This document shows, piece by piece, positions 35,198-47,571 of a DNA stretch of 64,000 nucleotides. Within the stretch, counting starts at the first letter, position 1. Each line of letters begins with the position of its first letter. The notes under the pieces are model-generated. The model saw only the letters and a list, made by a program, of their open reading frames with translations. It was not told the DNA's origin and ran no database searches. The translations under genes and the position numbers were made by a program. The DNA comes from Gigaspora rosea (lineage: Eukaryota > Glomeromycota > Glomeromycetes > Diversisporales > Gigasporaceae): positions 123,901 to 187,900 of the forward strand of contig QKWP01000107.1 in assembly GCA_003550325.1 (NCBI GenBank), written 5' to 3'.

Positions 35198-35790
35198 TGT
35201 TATAGAATAGGTTTTAGTAATTTTGGTAGAAATTAGTTAAAAAATTAGAACTTAATTAGGAAATTCTGTAATAACTGTATTTAGTAATAGTGATATACAA
35301 AATTGACGCTTAGTGACGCTTAATGACGCTTAGTGACGCTTAATGACGCTTAGTGACGCTTAGTGACGCTTAATGGCGCTTAGTGACGCTTAATGACGCT
35401 TAGTGACGCTTAATGCCGCTTAGCGACGCTTAGCTCAATAGATATATAAACCTGCCTTATTTCCTTTAGTTTTAGACAGATCCAGGAGATCCAGACATAG
35501 TATTTTATCTTTACCTTTATATTATTTATCCTCCTCTCTTATTATTAATAAACTCTGGGGATTTCTAAGGAACAGACACCTTGGAATAGCCCTCTTGTTC
35601 AATTAATAAACTGTGTATTATTTCTTGTTGTCTTATACCGAACTGCCTCAGAGAAGTGTGTAGTTTCTTACAGACATAAAAGAAACTATACTTCCCTCTT
35701 GCACACCGCTTCACGCCCAAAGTAAGGGATCTCAGGAGCCGTGTGATTGTTACTCTATCGGAATTAAAGAAGGCTTCCGGTACTGTAACA
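35198..35790 (+). mobile_element. Solo LTR of a retrotransposon
   Basis: 593 bp from TGTTATAG to CTGTAACA (matched inverted ends TGTTA/TAACA), with a 4-bp duplication ATAT on each side (35194-35197, 35791-35794). A TATA-like GATATATAAACC at ~35441 and AATAAACT polyadenylation-like signals at ~35546 and ~35604 fit U3-R-U5 order on the plus strand. No internal retrotransposon sequence adjoins it; the 3' neighbour is a LINE with its own ends, so it is probably an LTR-LTR recombination product. Confidence 0.7.
35304..35433 (+). repeat. Thirteen 10-bp repeats TGACGCTTA(G/A) in the LTR U3
   Basis: Uninterrupted decamers upstream of the TATA-like box. Eleven of the 13 start with TGACG, a half-site used by CREB/ATF-type bZIP factors, and all share CGCTTA. 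An enhancer role is inference from position and spacing. Confidence 0.95.
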
Positions 35791-35968
35791 ATATATAAAA
35801 TTTAAATTACATTGACTCTTAAACAAGCAAATCTATACAAATAAAATTATATTGTCAGATTTATTTTAAATGCTCTTTAAAGACGCGGAGGACCAAGTTA
35901 ATGATGGCCAGACCCAATGCACAAGGCAGGCTTTGGTATCCTGCACAGCTGTGAGAACCGAGCTTTAA

Positions 35969-36271
35969 ATGGCGAGCGACCCCATAGAAGAACAACCTTC
36001 TACCTTAGCTACCAATACATCACATCCTGCTAAGGTACAATTTAAACAAATTATATCAATATCAAATACAACAACTATTCAAAACACTTGTTATAACAAA
36101 TTTCTTCAGTATTACAATTTGCCTATTTTACCATTATCACAAACTATTGAATCATTCTTAAATCATATAAAACACAACTACCCAGAACTCTATTCTCCAT
36201 ATTTTATCAAAATATCTATTTATACAAACAAAACACAAGACTATAAAGAGGCACATATATATACCTTATGA
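35969..36271 (+). pseudogene. LINE N-terminal frame (ORF1-like)
   Basis: 100 codons from ATG (MASDPIEEQPSTLATNTSH...). Hydrophilic then mixed; no zinc knuckle or other known motif in what remains. The frame breaks at 36271, and related sequence continues in other frames until the endonuclease. Short compared with typical LINE ORF1. Confidence 0.55.
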
Positions 36272-36452
36272 ACTCTGTCCTTTACCCAACCATTCATTAT
36301 TGCTATTTGAAGATTTACCATACTACTACAAAATCCCACTTAAGTATTCTATATCAAGCTGCTCAATACCATGTCCAATATATACTTATACTAGTTTAGA
36401 GCCCTATCAACTCTATACTTCTTCTCCTATACAACAACTACTCGAGATCTAA

Positions 36453-37429
36453 ATCTAAATATAGCTAATCATAATGTTAGAGGTTTTAATGTAGTTTCCA
36501 AAAGAAAAATCTGGCAAGATTATTGTATCAACCATAACATCTCTATTGCTTGTATTACTAAAACCAAAATCACATACAAAACTAAGCTTTCCTTTTGCAA
36601 TAACAACTTATTTACCTACAATTGGGCCAATTCAGATAGCTCATCAGAAGGTACTGCAATTGTGATTCGCAATTACCTCAAACCTCATGTACATAGCTGT
36701 CTTACTCATCCAGGTAGAGCTATTGCATTAGACTTATTCTTCAAAAGTGATATTAAACTACAAATTATTTCAGTATATCTTTCTTCAACTAATATAACAA
36801 AAAGAGCAAATACACAAAACATTATTATTAACTGGATACAACAAGCTAAACAGCTAAATCTTCATCCTATTATTCTTGGTGATTTCAATACACAAGACAA
36901 TACTCTTAGTTCATTATCTAAATACAAACTTATAAACTTTTTACATCGATCAAATATGTTTGATATTGGAGCACATCTAAACAATACACACCACACATGG
37001 CCAAACAATACAAGTTCTAGTAGAATTGACTATATTTGGACTGATTCATTTAATATACAATTCCTGCTTTCATATTATCTAGATAACAGTTATACTAGTA
37101 CTTCTGGTGATCATCTTATTCTTACTACATTATGGACATTTTCTAATGTCTACTCTAAACCACAACACCTTCATCATCTTATTCTTACTACATTATGGAC
37201 ATTTTCTAATGTCTACTCTAAACCACAACGCCTTCGTACTGGAATTAGTCGCCGAATTTTTGACTACAAAGCTATGTCAACAGAACTTTGTACTGATCTA
37301 TCTATACAACACAACATTCCACTATCAATTGATACTCAAGAGAATATCGATACTATCTGGCACAAAATTCAGCATTGTATTATACAAGCCGCAATTCAAA
37401 CAATTCCTAACAAAATTTCTCGAAAGTGA
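36453..37429 (+). pseudogene. LINE apurinic-like endonuclease domain
   Basis: An open stretch with the EEP endonuclease order: NHNVRGF near the start, ITKTK where the catalytic Glu (ET motif) is expected, GDFNTQDN, SSRIDYIWTD and SGDHLILTT. The Glu position reads Lys, so this copy probably cannot nick target DNA. A 63-bp in-frame tandem duplication (37111-37236) repeats the HLILTTLWTFSNVYSKPQ segment just after the catalytic His. Confidence 0.85.
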
Positions 37430-37819
37430 AGTTACAATCACAAGTACACACCACACTGTACTGCTCTTTATACAGGCCTAAAAAAACTTGGTCATTTAAT
37501 TAAAACTATTAAAAGCAACACTAATCTGTATCTGCCACATATTAACTCCCATATATTATTTATCAATTCCTATACCAAAAGCAATCTTCAATCTCTTATA
37601 TCACTTGATTCAACTTATATCTGTCCCTGGCTTCAACATGCCTATGATATATGGAAACAGATTTATCATGCATACCATCTTGAGCACTCACTTCTCCTTC
37701 ATCAGAAAATAAATCAAGCTTCAGAAAAAATATGTGAAGCTTTTGTTTCTAAACCCTCACAAGCTATTAATAGTATCCTGGACCGATATCAAGCTCCAGT
37801 TCATTTTTCCAATATTAAA

Positions 37820-39340
37820 CTTGAAAATTAACTAATAACCAATCCTGTTGCAATCAAACAACATGTTCAATCACATTTTTATGACTGGACAACTTATAGA
37901 CCAACTAACCAAACTATTTTTAATAGTTTTTGGAAACACTACTATGCTCCACTCCTTCATATTAATCCTAGCTGGTATACCTCACTTACTAATCCTATTA
38001 CAGAAGATGAAATTCTTCAAACAATTGCTAAGCTTCCAAATGGCAAAGCTTGTGGGCCTACAGGCATTAGCAATAAAATGATCAAACACTTTAGCCAGAC
38101 TTGTATTACTTCACTTACTGTTTTATTTAATCAATGCCTTTCTCAAGGTCATATTCCTAAATTATGGAGGTATGGAAGAATATTTCCTATCCCTAAAAAT
38201 AACTCATTTGATGGCAATCTAAATCTTACTCGTCCTATTAGCCTTATTGAACATATCCAAAAAGTATACACCAAAATCCTTACTAACTGACTCAACCAAG
38301 TATTCTCACAACATTCTATTCTATCACCTTACAACTATGTAGCCCTTCCAGGCAATAGTACTTCTATCCCTATACATATTCAAACAACTTAATAGAGGAT
38401 GCTAATTGCAATCACAAAGAAATCTGGATTCTATCCCAAGATATGTGCAAAGCCTATAACTCTGTAAACTTTACTTTACTTGAACAAGCTCTTTATTGAC
38501 TTGCTTTACCAATTAGTATTATCAATATCTTTACTGATTTACTAGTTGATAGACAAAATCAAGTTATTACAAATTTTGGCTTACCCCACCTTATCAGGTT
38601 CAAAATAGTATTGACCAGGGTGAAACTATTACTCCTCTTTTATGGCGGATTTATTATGATCCACTCATTACCTATATTTATACCAACTCATCTGGTTATA
38701 CTACTGAAACCTCCTGGATAACAAATCTCAAAAGCTATACCAAAGAAAAAATTAAAGCACACTGCTCAGTATTAGCTTATATGGATGATACTTTGTAGAT
38801 TGCTCCTTCCTGTAATGAGCTTGCCAATATAATTTCAATTGCTGAATCTTTCTATACTATAGCCAATATTCAGGTTAATCTATCTAAATCAACTTTATTA
38901 ACTAATAGCAAACCAAATAATTATTCTTCTATAATCTTTAATAACCAAGCTATATCCCCCTGGCCATATCATCAACCTTTTAAATTTCTTGGATGCTGGT
39001 TTACACTCAACAACAAGCAAACTCAACAAATACAACTAATATCTGCTGAGTCCTCTCTACTTATTAATATTACCAAAACAAAGCAAATTACAGATACCCA
39101 AGCCAGATATATTATTAATACTGTTATTATTCCAACTATTGAATATCGACTACAAAATATAGTTCTTAACAGTTCTATATGTAACAAAATTCTTAAACAA
39201 CATATAAGTTTAGTCAAACACAAAGCTAAACTTAGTCGAACTATCCCTACTAGTACACTACTTCATCTGCAAATATATAATATTAAAAATATCTGGGATA
39301 TTCAACTTCAGCACCATATATTCAACTTTATTAAATGATT
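37820..39340 (+). pseudogene. LINE reverse transcriptase domain
   Basis: Fragments in changing frames: KLPNGKACGPTGISNKMIK, then LWRYGRIFPIPK, RPISLIEHIQKVYTKIL, DMCKAYNSVNFTLLEQAL and AYMDDTL followed directly by TAG. The thumb region continues with FKFLGCWFTLNN. The catalytic YMDD survives, but stops at the motifs prevent a full-length product. Confidence 0.85.
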
Positions 39341-40049
39341 AAACAATAATGATCTACTTGGAACCACAACCCACATTTGAATTCAGCAAATTCAAAACAA
39401 TCTCTGGTCACTTACTAGTATTTTCTTACATCCCAATCCTATAATTGATGGACCCAACAGACATACTACAAACTTTAAAATTATATTATTGTTCAATCAT
39501 CTCAATTGTATAATTAGTCCTAATACAAACTGAAGTATTCCTTTTACAATTAAAGAAGGATCTGTGTCTCTAGAATCTATTCTATCCTCACACCCAAAAT
39601 ACCCAATCTTTAAAAAGCAAATCCAACATCATCATTATCTCTTTTTGGAACAACTCACTACTTTTGATAATCTACATTTACTTGACTGGAAACATATTTC
39701 ATCTTGACTTAACAAAATTCCAAAAGAAAGAATTCCTCTATAGTTTACTTTGTTGGAAGATAAAGTTACTAGCCATTCATTTGAGCGAACTATATATACA
39801 TACTTTAATCTGCCTCAAACTAATTATTATAGTTATACTACTGGACACTATTTCAAACACACTAAACCATAGTCAATTACTACTTTGAATAATCAAATTA
39901 TCTTAGGTAAAGTATGCCGGAAGTTTACTACCTCAGATCATACTTTAATAACTCATTGGCAATGCTCCATTGAAGAACAATTTACAAGTTTATATCTATT
40001 AGCACCTATTACTACATTTCCATGCTCCAATTGTCCTCTTAACTCAAAA

Positions 40050-40440
40050 ACTATTGCAAACAAGTGCAGGTATAGGCTGGATACAGCTACAGAACACATC
40101 TATCATACATACTTTTCAGGCACAAACTAAATTCTGGCCTTGTTCTTTTAAGGCTAAACTTATTGCAATCCTGCCTGCAATCTGTAAGCACCTAGAAACT
40201 GCAATATTCAGTTTTTACAGATTCTCAATCTGTAATATCCAAATACAACAACCTTATTAACAATACTTCACTCTTTAAATCCTCAAATATTCTGTATTGG
40301 CCTATTTGGAATACACTATTAAATTTTGCAAAATTATTCAATCTTAATATTATATTTCACAAAGTTATAGCACACCAAAACAATGAATTCAACAATAAAG
40401 CTGATCAATTAGCATGTAGTACCAAATTGCACCTTATCTT
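40050..40440 (+). pseudogene. LINE RNase H domain
   Basis: SAGIGWIQLQNTS..., then FKAKLIAILPA (Glu to Lys at the expected catalytic Glu), FTDSQSVISKYNNL and HKVIAHQNNEFNNKADQLA after a frame change. The order and the TDS and HQNN...AD motifs are those of LINE-encoded RNase H. Catalytically compromised. Confidence 0.75.
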
Positions 40441-41765
40441 ATTTTCAATCTATACAATATATACAATCCTCAGCATACTCTTTTTCTTGATGAGTTTTCT
40501 ATAGAGCTTTCTATCAGATGTAGCATAAGAAAAATATGCCATGCACATATAATTGCACTCTGGTCATCACAAAACCGCTTCCAGCAATGGATGGCTATTT
40601 CTCAATATATAACTGGAATGCCACTTGGCTCTAGATTAATAATAACCAAAAAATCTGTAACTTCTCTCATAGTTTTTAATCTTCTACTCTTAAATCATTT
40701 AGAGTTAAAATGCTCTTAGATGATCTTCCAGCCCCACATATTTTGCACAAAAGAAATTCAGCATACCCTAACATTTCACATATGCCACAATGCAAGTAAT
40801 TTACTACATTGGGCTATTTGTTCTACCTCTGAACCACTACTTAGTATTATAAAAAATTCAATATCCACTACTTTAAGCCCAGTAAGCTTGAGGTCTCACA
40901 AGCTAATGCTGAAAATCTTTATACCCAAATTATAAACTTGGATAGTTTTCAAATCCATCACTTCCCAAACAGATCTTCTTTACTTTCTACCTTATCTGGT
41001 TTTGTTCCCTTTGAAATCATACATACAATACACGAATATACCTTATCTATTAAATCTGCTAGTTCCATTACTATTAAATTACTTATAAATATTAACCAAC
41101 AAATCTATACAAATATTTGGATTCCCTATTGTATTTCTAGATCTCAAAATCAGCCTATATCTTTACAAACTCTCCAAGATAATACTCTATTAACACACAC
41201 ATTATCAAATACTTCTAATAACAATGAATCTACTACACAAACTCCTATTTATAAAATTGAAACATGGCTTCCCAAATGGATTAAATACTCAACACACTTC
41301 TTTGATATTCTCTCATATAACCAAATCTAGGCGAGCCTTGGCCACTCTGGTAGGTTTAGGCCGCAGATAAGTATTTAAATACATTTAGATATATGTCTGA
41401 GTTTTTACTTTTAACAATAGATTTAAGTAATGAAAGTTTTTGTCTGTAAAAGTTTCTATTAAATCTAATAAAGATAAAAGCATGGTCTCACCTTTAACGT
41501 TAAAAAAAAATAAATGCTAATTATAACTTTTTTAAATTTATTTTTATTGTTTGCAGGACTTCCATTTCTACACAAATAGTTTTTTTAATATAGTTTTATT
41601 AATATAAGTATCAAAAATGTAACTTAGAATTTTTTGTTAATCAGCATTACATAGACAAAAAAATTCTATTTGCTTTTAATATTTTTATTAATAATACATT
41701 ATAGACAACCATAGTTCATAAAAATTTTTGTCCTCCATTATGCTCTAAACAAAAAAAATAAATTT

Positions 41766-41890
41766 ATAAAGGTGTTATTACTTTAAAGACATGTTAAAAT
41801 AAACCTGCAAGCATTATTTTGTTTGTATAAGTTTACTTATCAAAAATTATTGCAATTTAAATTTTATATATTTTTTCTACTGCTAATTTA
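41766..41890 (+). repeat. Direct repeat paired with 44580-44695
   Basis: TTACTTTAAAGACATGTTAA AATAAACC through TTATTGCAATTTAAATTT is repeated with minor changes about 2.8 kb away. The pair brackets the foldback-like arrays. Confidence 0.8.
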
Positions 41891-41929
41891 GTTAGGGCAT
41901 ATACCAAATTTTAAATTAGAGAGGGTTTT

Positions 41930-42195
41930 CACTAACATAACAATTTACCAACAAATACTCCTGACAAGTTCATTTTACCAACAGTTTGTTTCACTAAAGT
42001 TCATTTCACCGACAAGTTTTTTTCAAAAAGCACCCTAATTTTAGCCCTAATTCTACCTAATTCTACCCTGGCCCTAACAACAATAACCAGAATTACTTTG
42101 TTGGTGAAATAAGCTTCAGTGAAATAACTGTTGGTAAAATAAACGTGTCAGTGAATAATTGTCAGTGAAATGTTATGTCGGTGAAGTGATTGTCG
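41930..42195. repeat. Foldback-like unit 1 of TGTCGGTGAAAT arrays
   Basis: The left part (41930-42030) has the motif as its complement (CATTTCACCGACA type), the right part (42095-42195) in direct orientation. A core with CCCTAATTTTAGCCCTAATT lies between. Units are 15-22 bp and degenerate. Confidence 0.7.
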
Positions 42196-42215
42196 ATTAA
42201 TTGATTGCCACCCAT

Positions 42216-42411
42216 GTAGGTACACATACATGACATCTGAAATCACAATTTTGTATGATGAGATTTTACGTGCCACTATTTGCCGTAATATTTGTGCTAT
42301 TTTTACTGCGCCATTCCGTAAAATGTTCCTGTGCATGCCACAAGATCTGTGCCATTTCGAGCATTCCTGACACCAACCTGTACCACAACTTGTACCACTT
42401 TTCTTACAGGT
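42216..42411. mobile_element. CCCTATAAG-family element, truncated copy E
   Basis: Matches the right third of copy B (56950-57160), including ACGTGCCA, GCCATTCCGTAAAA and TTCGAGCATTCC, and ends ACCACTTTTCTTACAGG. Its left end is missing; it sits between foldback units 1 and 2. Confidence 0.8.
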
Positions 42412-42434
42412 ATTTCCTAATTTTGCTGATACCT

Positions 42435-43275
42435 ATTCTCTGACACTGATTACGCCGACAGCCATTTCACCAACACCCCACAATTCCAACAACCCATTTC
42501 CTGAACAATTTATTTCCTTGGCAACTTACTTCCTCGAGTCCTTTTCACCGACATCCCATTTTGCCAACAGCCACTTTCTCGAATCCCATTTTACTGGCAT
42601 CCTATTTCACCACTCATTTCATCAACAGCTATTTGCGAATAAACTTTCGTTTGTAGCTATATATATGTCATGCGTTAGATTAGACCCGGCCTAAATTAGA
42701 TTAGGTTAGGGTAAAATTACATAAAGTTAGGTTAGTTTAGGCCAGTTGTTGGCAATCATTTAATGCTGGTCAACTGAAAGTCATCTGACATATCGGATTC
42801 AATCTGATGCAAGTTTTAATCTGACGCACAACATATATATAAATAGATAACAACTGATTATTAATTCATAGTGAAAGCAATAATTGATTACGGTCATCTT
42901 ATTTTAAATTTTTCCACGTTTTTATTGGCTATATAGCAAATCAAAAAAGACATTCTCACAGTCTGTAATAATTTGAATAATTTCCATCATTTTCTCATCA
43001 CATGAACAAAATGATTGATAATCAAAAATCACTTATGTAATATAAAGCTAATCTATTTGTGAAGCTTTATTAATAGCTGTTGGCGAAATGGGTGTAGGTG
43101 AAATAGAATGTCAGTAAAATGGGATTTCGAGAAAGTGGTTGTCGGTGAAATAAGATGTCGGAGAAAGGGATTCGGGTACGGGAAAATGGGTTGTCAGGGA
43201 AATGTGCTGTCGGGGAAGCAGGCTATCATTGAAGTGGCCGTCGGCGAAATTGGTGTCGGATAAGTAGTTTTGGCG
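42435..43275. repeat. Foldback-like unit 2 of TGTCGGTGAAAT arrays
   Basis: Left arm 42435-42650 (CCGACA...CATTTCACC orientation), right arm 43080-43275 (TGTCGGTGAAAT orientation), each about ten irregular repeats. The 430-bp core is AT-rich with no gene. Inverted arms built of short tandem repeats resemble Foldback (FB) transposons. Confidence 0.75.
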
Positions 43276-43734
43276 AAGTTTACCAAATCCTTTCTTACAG
43301 GGTCATTAAAGTGAACTAATTAAATTTCATACTCCTCTTCATTGCACTATCATTGCAGCTACAGTGCTTATTCACCAATTAGAGGCCCTCGTACTGCCAG
43401 AATGGTTGTGGAAGCTATCTGCACTTGCTAATAACCAAATAAACGATAATATATTACCCTAGAAAAAAAAAAGCTATTCTCCTTACCATAATTCGATTTT
43501 AATAACACATGTAATTAATACATTAACCAGAAAATACTTGCATTTAACAAGACGTCATAAGGACTATGGAATAAAACAACAAAGATTGAGGCAACAAATC
43601 GAATATGTAATTTCATAAAGTCCTACAAATCTTACATCCGACAGGCATGGTTCCCGATAATTGTTTATTACAAAGAAATCTGTCCATATCAACAATCACT
43701 TTAAAGACAGCTTATATTACGGATGATTAATTAT

Positions 43735-43975
43735 TTACAGACAAGTTCATTTTGTAAACAGCCAGTAGTTCATATAACTTGATGCAAATTCTAAACTTAA
43801 TCCTAACGATAATAGCTAGAAACACTTTGCAAAAACTGGGTAAAGTATATTGCTTATGAAATGAACTTGTGTGCAAATCGGTCACCTGTAAAATAGGCTC
43901 ATTAATGAAATAAATGTCAATGAAATTTGATGTCTTTGAAGTGATCGTAGGTAAGTTGGTCAAAGCAGAACGAAA
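43735..43975. repeat. Foldback-like unit 3, diverged
   Basis: Starts with ACAGACAAGTTCATTTTG and ends with TGTCAATGAAATTTGATGTC and related repeats in the opposite sense. Same design as units 1 and 2 but shorter. Confidence 0.55.
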
Positions 43976-44099
43976 GCAAAAGACGAAACCCAAACTCAAA
44001 AAAAAAAAAAAAACCAATAGCGAAAATCTAAAATTAATTTGAATAATCATTAACGTCATAATAATATACATATTCCGAAATTAATAATACCCATTAAAA

Positions 44100-45953
44100 T
44101 AATGTCACGTTACGATATTAGTAAGGAAATTACAGATAGAATGTCGCAATAGTCGCAAATTCAAAAATACTGAATCGTAATAATCACCTTTTAAAGATTT
44201 CAATGTCGTAATAGGAATGCATAACAGATAATGATTAACATTTGAAAAACGTCCTTACTTTAAATGACAAGTGACATCATATCAGAAATTGAAAATCATA
44301 ATTTATTCCAAAAATGAACTAACAAAAATCATTAATCCTAACTCAAAATAGGATTCCGCTAAATCAGCATAGCGACATACTAAGCTGAACGGAACCATCC
44401 CTGGTATGATTAATAATCAGTTGCATCATAAAGCGGGGTTATATGCAAAAATCTTAAATCCTTCCAAAAATGAATAAATGAAAATCATTACTCCTAACAA
44501 AAAAGGATTTGCGAAAATCAGCATAGTGAAAGTTGCATTTCATGTTGCACATTCCATGTGATCGTACTGGTATTAAAAAGGGCGTTTTTACTTTAAAGGC
44601 ATGTTAAAATGAACCCAACAAACATAATTTTTGTTTGTATAAATTTGCTTATTCAAGAGTTATTGCAATTTAAATTTATATATTTTTACTACCTACGTAC
44701 GTATAAAAAAAATAGATTAATGATCATCACTATTACTATATACCACTGCACTATCGCTATGTTATGTTTGTAATTACTTGTATCAGACACCCAATGACTT
44801 ATGCAACGCATGAAGTTAAACTGCGCATGTACACATATTGCTTTCCCAACTTAAGGCGTTATGATACCTGTTGAGGAAATGACCAACAGGAAAATTAGAT
44901 GTAATCAAACAAATATATACCAAATATATTCTTGGGTCAGACATTAAGAATAGTTGCACTTAGAGAGTTGATTATCTCTAATTGTTCAATAAACTGCATG
45001 TTCCTTTATTCTAATACCAACATTCAGAATAATGGATTTTGCTTGTTATTGATTAGTTAGAATCATCTATAGCTTATTATTAAATAGCATAAATCAAAAT
45101 TTGTTTTTTCAGGATAATTCTCCACAATGAAAACAAAATATCTTCCTAGTTTTAATTCTTAATTGATAATATAACTTGCAATGGATAAGTCATATGGTAG
45201 AACTAGTGAAACAGCAGCGTTTTGTAGGCTGGAACCTTATATAGCTGTTCCTACATTTTAAACTAAAGTTATAAATGGAACTAATTTATGTGTACGAACG
45301 TAATCCAAAAATTTTGTTAATCATTATTGACGTTTTGTATTTTTATCGATGCGATCCCTCATTTCTATAATTTGATTTCTGATGCCATTAAAGGAGAGAA
45401 ATCAGGTTTATTTATTCACTTACTATATTATTTTTCAACGATAAAATTGATGAATAAAAATTAAGAAATTTGAATTCGCATAATAAATGCGGAAGGCGAT
45501 GTTTATTTAATTAAATAGGTATGGCTGCATATTTCTATATTTACAACTTTGTCACCCTATGTCCAGCCTAACTACAATTTATCCCTTATTTTAAATATAT
45601 ATATAATTAAGTTACACAAATTCACTAAAGTACTGTTCCAACTTACATAAAATACGCTGATTTCTCTCATTACCATAGCTAAATTCGGTCATATAATTGC
45701 ATCATCTTCCACGGATTGCAAATGTTTTACAACTTGCAAATCCCTTAATTGAATGCTTTCAGACATGTACACATGGGTGATCTGAAACATAATCGTGCAT
45801 ATGCATAAATAATAACAATTTATGTGCATAAATATGATATACAAAGAATAAATACAAAGAAAAATGTTCCATTTAATATTGTTATTTTTTTTATATAAGT
45901 AACAAAAAGATAACCATCGTGCGGTATAAAACATTATATCAAAATTGCCTATC
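44100..45953. other. Intergenic DNA upstream of the kelch gene
   Basis: Contains a diverged direct duplication of ~120-140 bp (44268-44390 and 44415-44530, sharing CCAAAAATGAA and AAATCAGCATAG), the inverted copy of the 15165 repeat (44537-44577) and the direct repeat 44580-44695. The kelch promoter should lie at the right end; a TATATAAG occurs at ~45893, about 60 bp before the ATG. Confidence 0.5.
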
Positions 45954-47571
45954 ATGCTAATTCATTCATTATTCATTATAAATATTTTAGACATAATTTC
46001 AACCATTTTTGTTGTTGGTCAATTTATGCCCCAACAAAGATTTTTACAAACTAGTGTTCTTGATAATGATAGAGTTAGATGGTATATCCTTGGTGGTAAT
46101 TTCGATGGTCAAAGTACCTCAGATTTAAATGAGGTATTATACCTTGATTTATCAAAACCATTTAATATTAGTTTACCTCCATGGAATAGAGATTTATCAA
46201 CAATTCCGTTTGCAGTAGAACTAAGTACTGCATGTATTACTTCTTCATCAATATTTTTAATTGGTGGAGAAATGCATGATCCAATATCACAAACACTTTA
46301 TCCTTTACCTCCGCCTGTACTTAAGTTAAATTTAACTAATTCTAGTTGGACAATACCAAATATTACTGGAATGAATAATAGTTTTTTGGGTCGTCAAACA
46401 TTACAAGCAGTTGTTGATGATACTGGGAAGATTTTTTTAAATGGTGGTTTAAACTTGACTGACCATGTTGTACAATTTACTGGAATTATTTTTGGTGATA
46501 TGAATATTCTCGACACTAATACAATGACTTGGTCAACTTTACCAATTCAAAGTATTCCAATGACGGGCTACACTGCTACGTTGATTAACACTGGTGAAAT
46601 TTTATATATAGGTGGTGAATCTGAAAATACACCTCCTGGCACCCTTATCGATATAAATCAGGTTCGATACAATTAATTTTGTTATATATATTTCTTTTAA
46701 GTACTTATGATAAATTAATCTGAATAAAATAATATAGATTCACATATTTAATACAAAATCTCTTATTTGGTCTACTATGGTATGTGAGGGTGTTAAATAT
46801 AAATAAAGCAAATGAATTAATTTTAATGTATTGTTTTGTTTTTTTTAAAAAAAAAAAAAAAGTCAACAAATGGTGGTGACAAGATTTCTAACCGTTTTAG
46901 ACACACGGCAGTTCTAAGTAAGTATTTGCTACATGTGATATAATTATATGTTAAATTTAATAATCATATGATTTTTATTAGCACAAAATGGGACTATTAT
47001 TATATTTGGAGGGCAATCTTCAACCAACTATATTCAAGCACCTCCAGACCTTGTAATGCTGGATACAAATGTTTATCCAATGAAGTGGAGAATTTTAAAC
47101 GTTTCATCTACTAATGCACCACCATCACTTACATGCCATTCTGCAACATTATTTGACAATTTTATGATTATTGCCTTTGGTAAATATATTTCTATAGAGT
47201 TTTTATTATTTCCAAGAAATCAATAAAAAGAATTTAATAAAGATTAAAATCTTCTTAAAGGTAAGATTACTGTTGCTTCAGGTAATGGTTATACAGGTTC
47301 AGCCAAACTTAGCAGTAAGATTTATGTCTTTGATACTCTAAATAACGAGTGGGTAACATCGACCAACAGGACTTCAAATTCGACTAATCATAACAATAAG
47401 TTACCGAATATAATTTCAAATTCACAAATATCTGTTGTTATAATACTTTTCATAGTAATAGGCTTAATAATCTTTTTCACGATTGCTGGAGCTCTAATTT
47501 ATAGAAAATATAGAATTTATAGCATGAAAGAAAAATTATCTGAATCATTTTATGACCTTCTTGCTACTTAA
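45954..47571 (+). CDS. Secreted/membrane kelch-repeat (galactose-oxidase-like) protein
   Basis: Four exons with GT-AG introns: 45954-46661, 46863-46917, 46982-47179 and 47261-47571, giving 423 aa. Residues 1-23 form a signal peptide (MLIHSLFIINILDI...). The beta-propeller begins with RWYILGGNFDG and shows repeated hydrophobic-GG blades: SIFLIGGE, KIFLNGGLN, ILYIGGE, TIIIFGGQ, MIIAFG. Several N-glycosylation sequons (NIT, NLT, NSS) fit passage through the secretory route. A single transmembrane helix (VVIILFIVIGLIIFFTIAGA) precedes a short basic tail, so it is probably a plasma-membrane protein with an extracellular propeller. No catalytic tyrosine/cysteine pair of galactose oxidase is evident; a ligand-binding or adhesion role is inference. 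The ATG at 45954 is chosen because it starts the signal peptide. A decayed paralogue lies at 55620-59105. Confidence 0.9.

Larger units (their letters stand above)
35875..41510 (+). mobile_element. Full-length LINE (non-LTR retrotransposon), inactivated
   Basis: 5.64 kb, starting CTTTAAAGACGCGGAGG and ending in A9. It is flanked by the 8-bp duplication TAAATGCT (35867-35874, 41511-41518). It encodes, in order, an N-terminal ORF1-like peptide, an endonuclease/exonuclease/phosphatase-type endonuclease, a reverse transcriptase with YMDD, and an RNase H. Many stops and frameshifts show it is dead. Retained full length and intact duplication indicate target-primed insertion without 5' truncation. 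Confidence 0.93.

Noticed and set aside
35304-35433. CRISPR-like array
   Set aside because: Direct 10-bp repeats without spacers, inside an LTR of a eukaryotic genome.
43727-44071. Minus-strand 114-codon frame
   Set aside because: Overlaps foldback unit 3 and has no recognisable domain; the hydrophobic start comes from an A-rich run.
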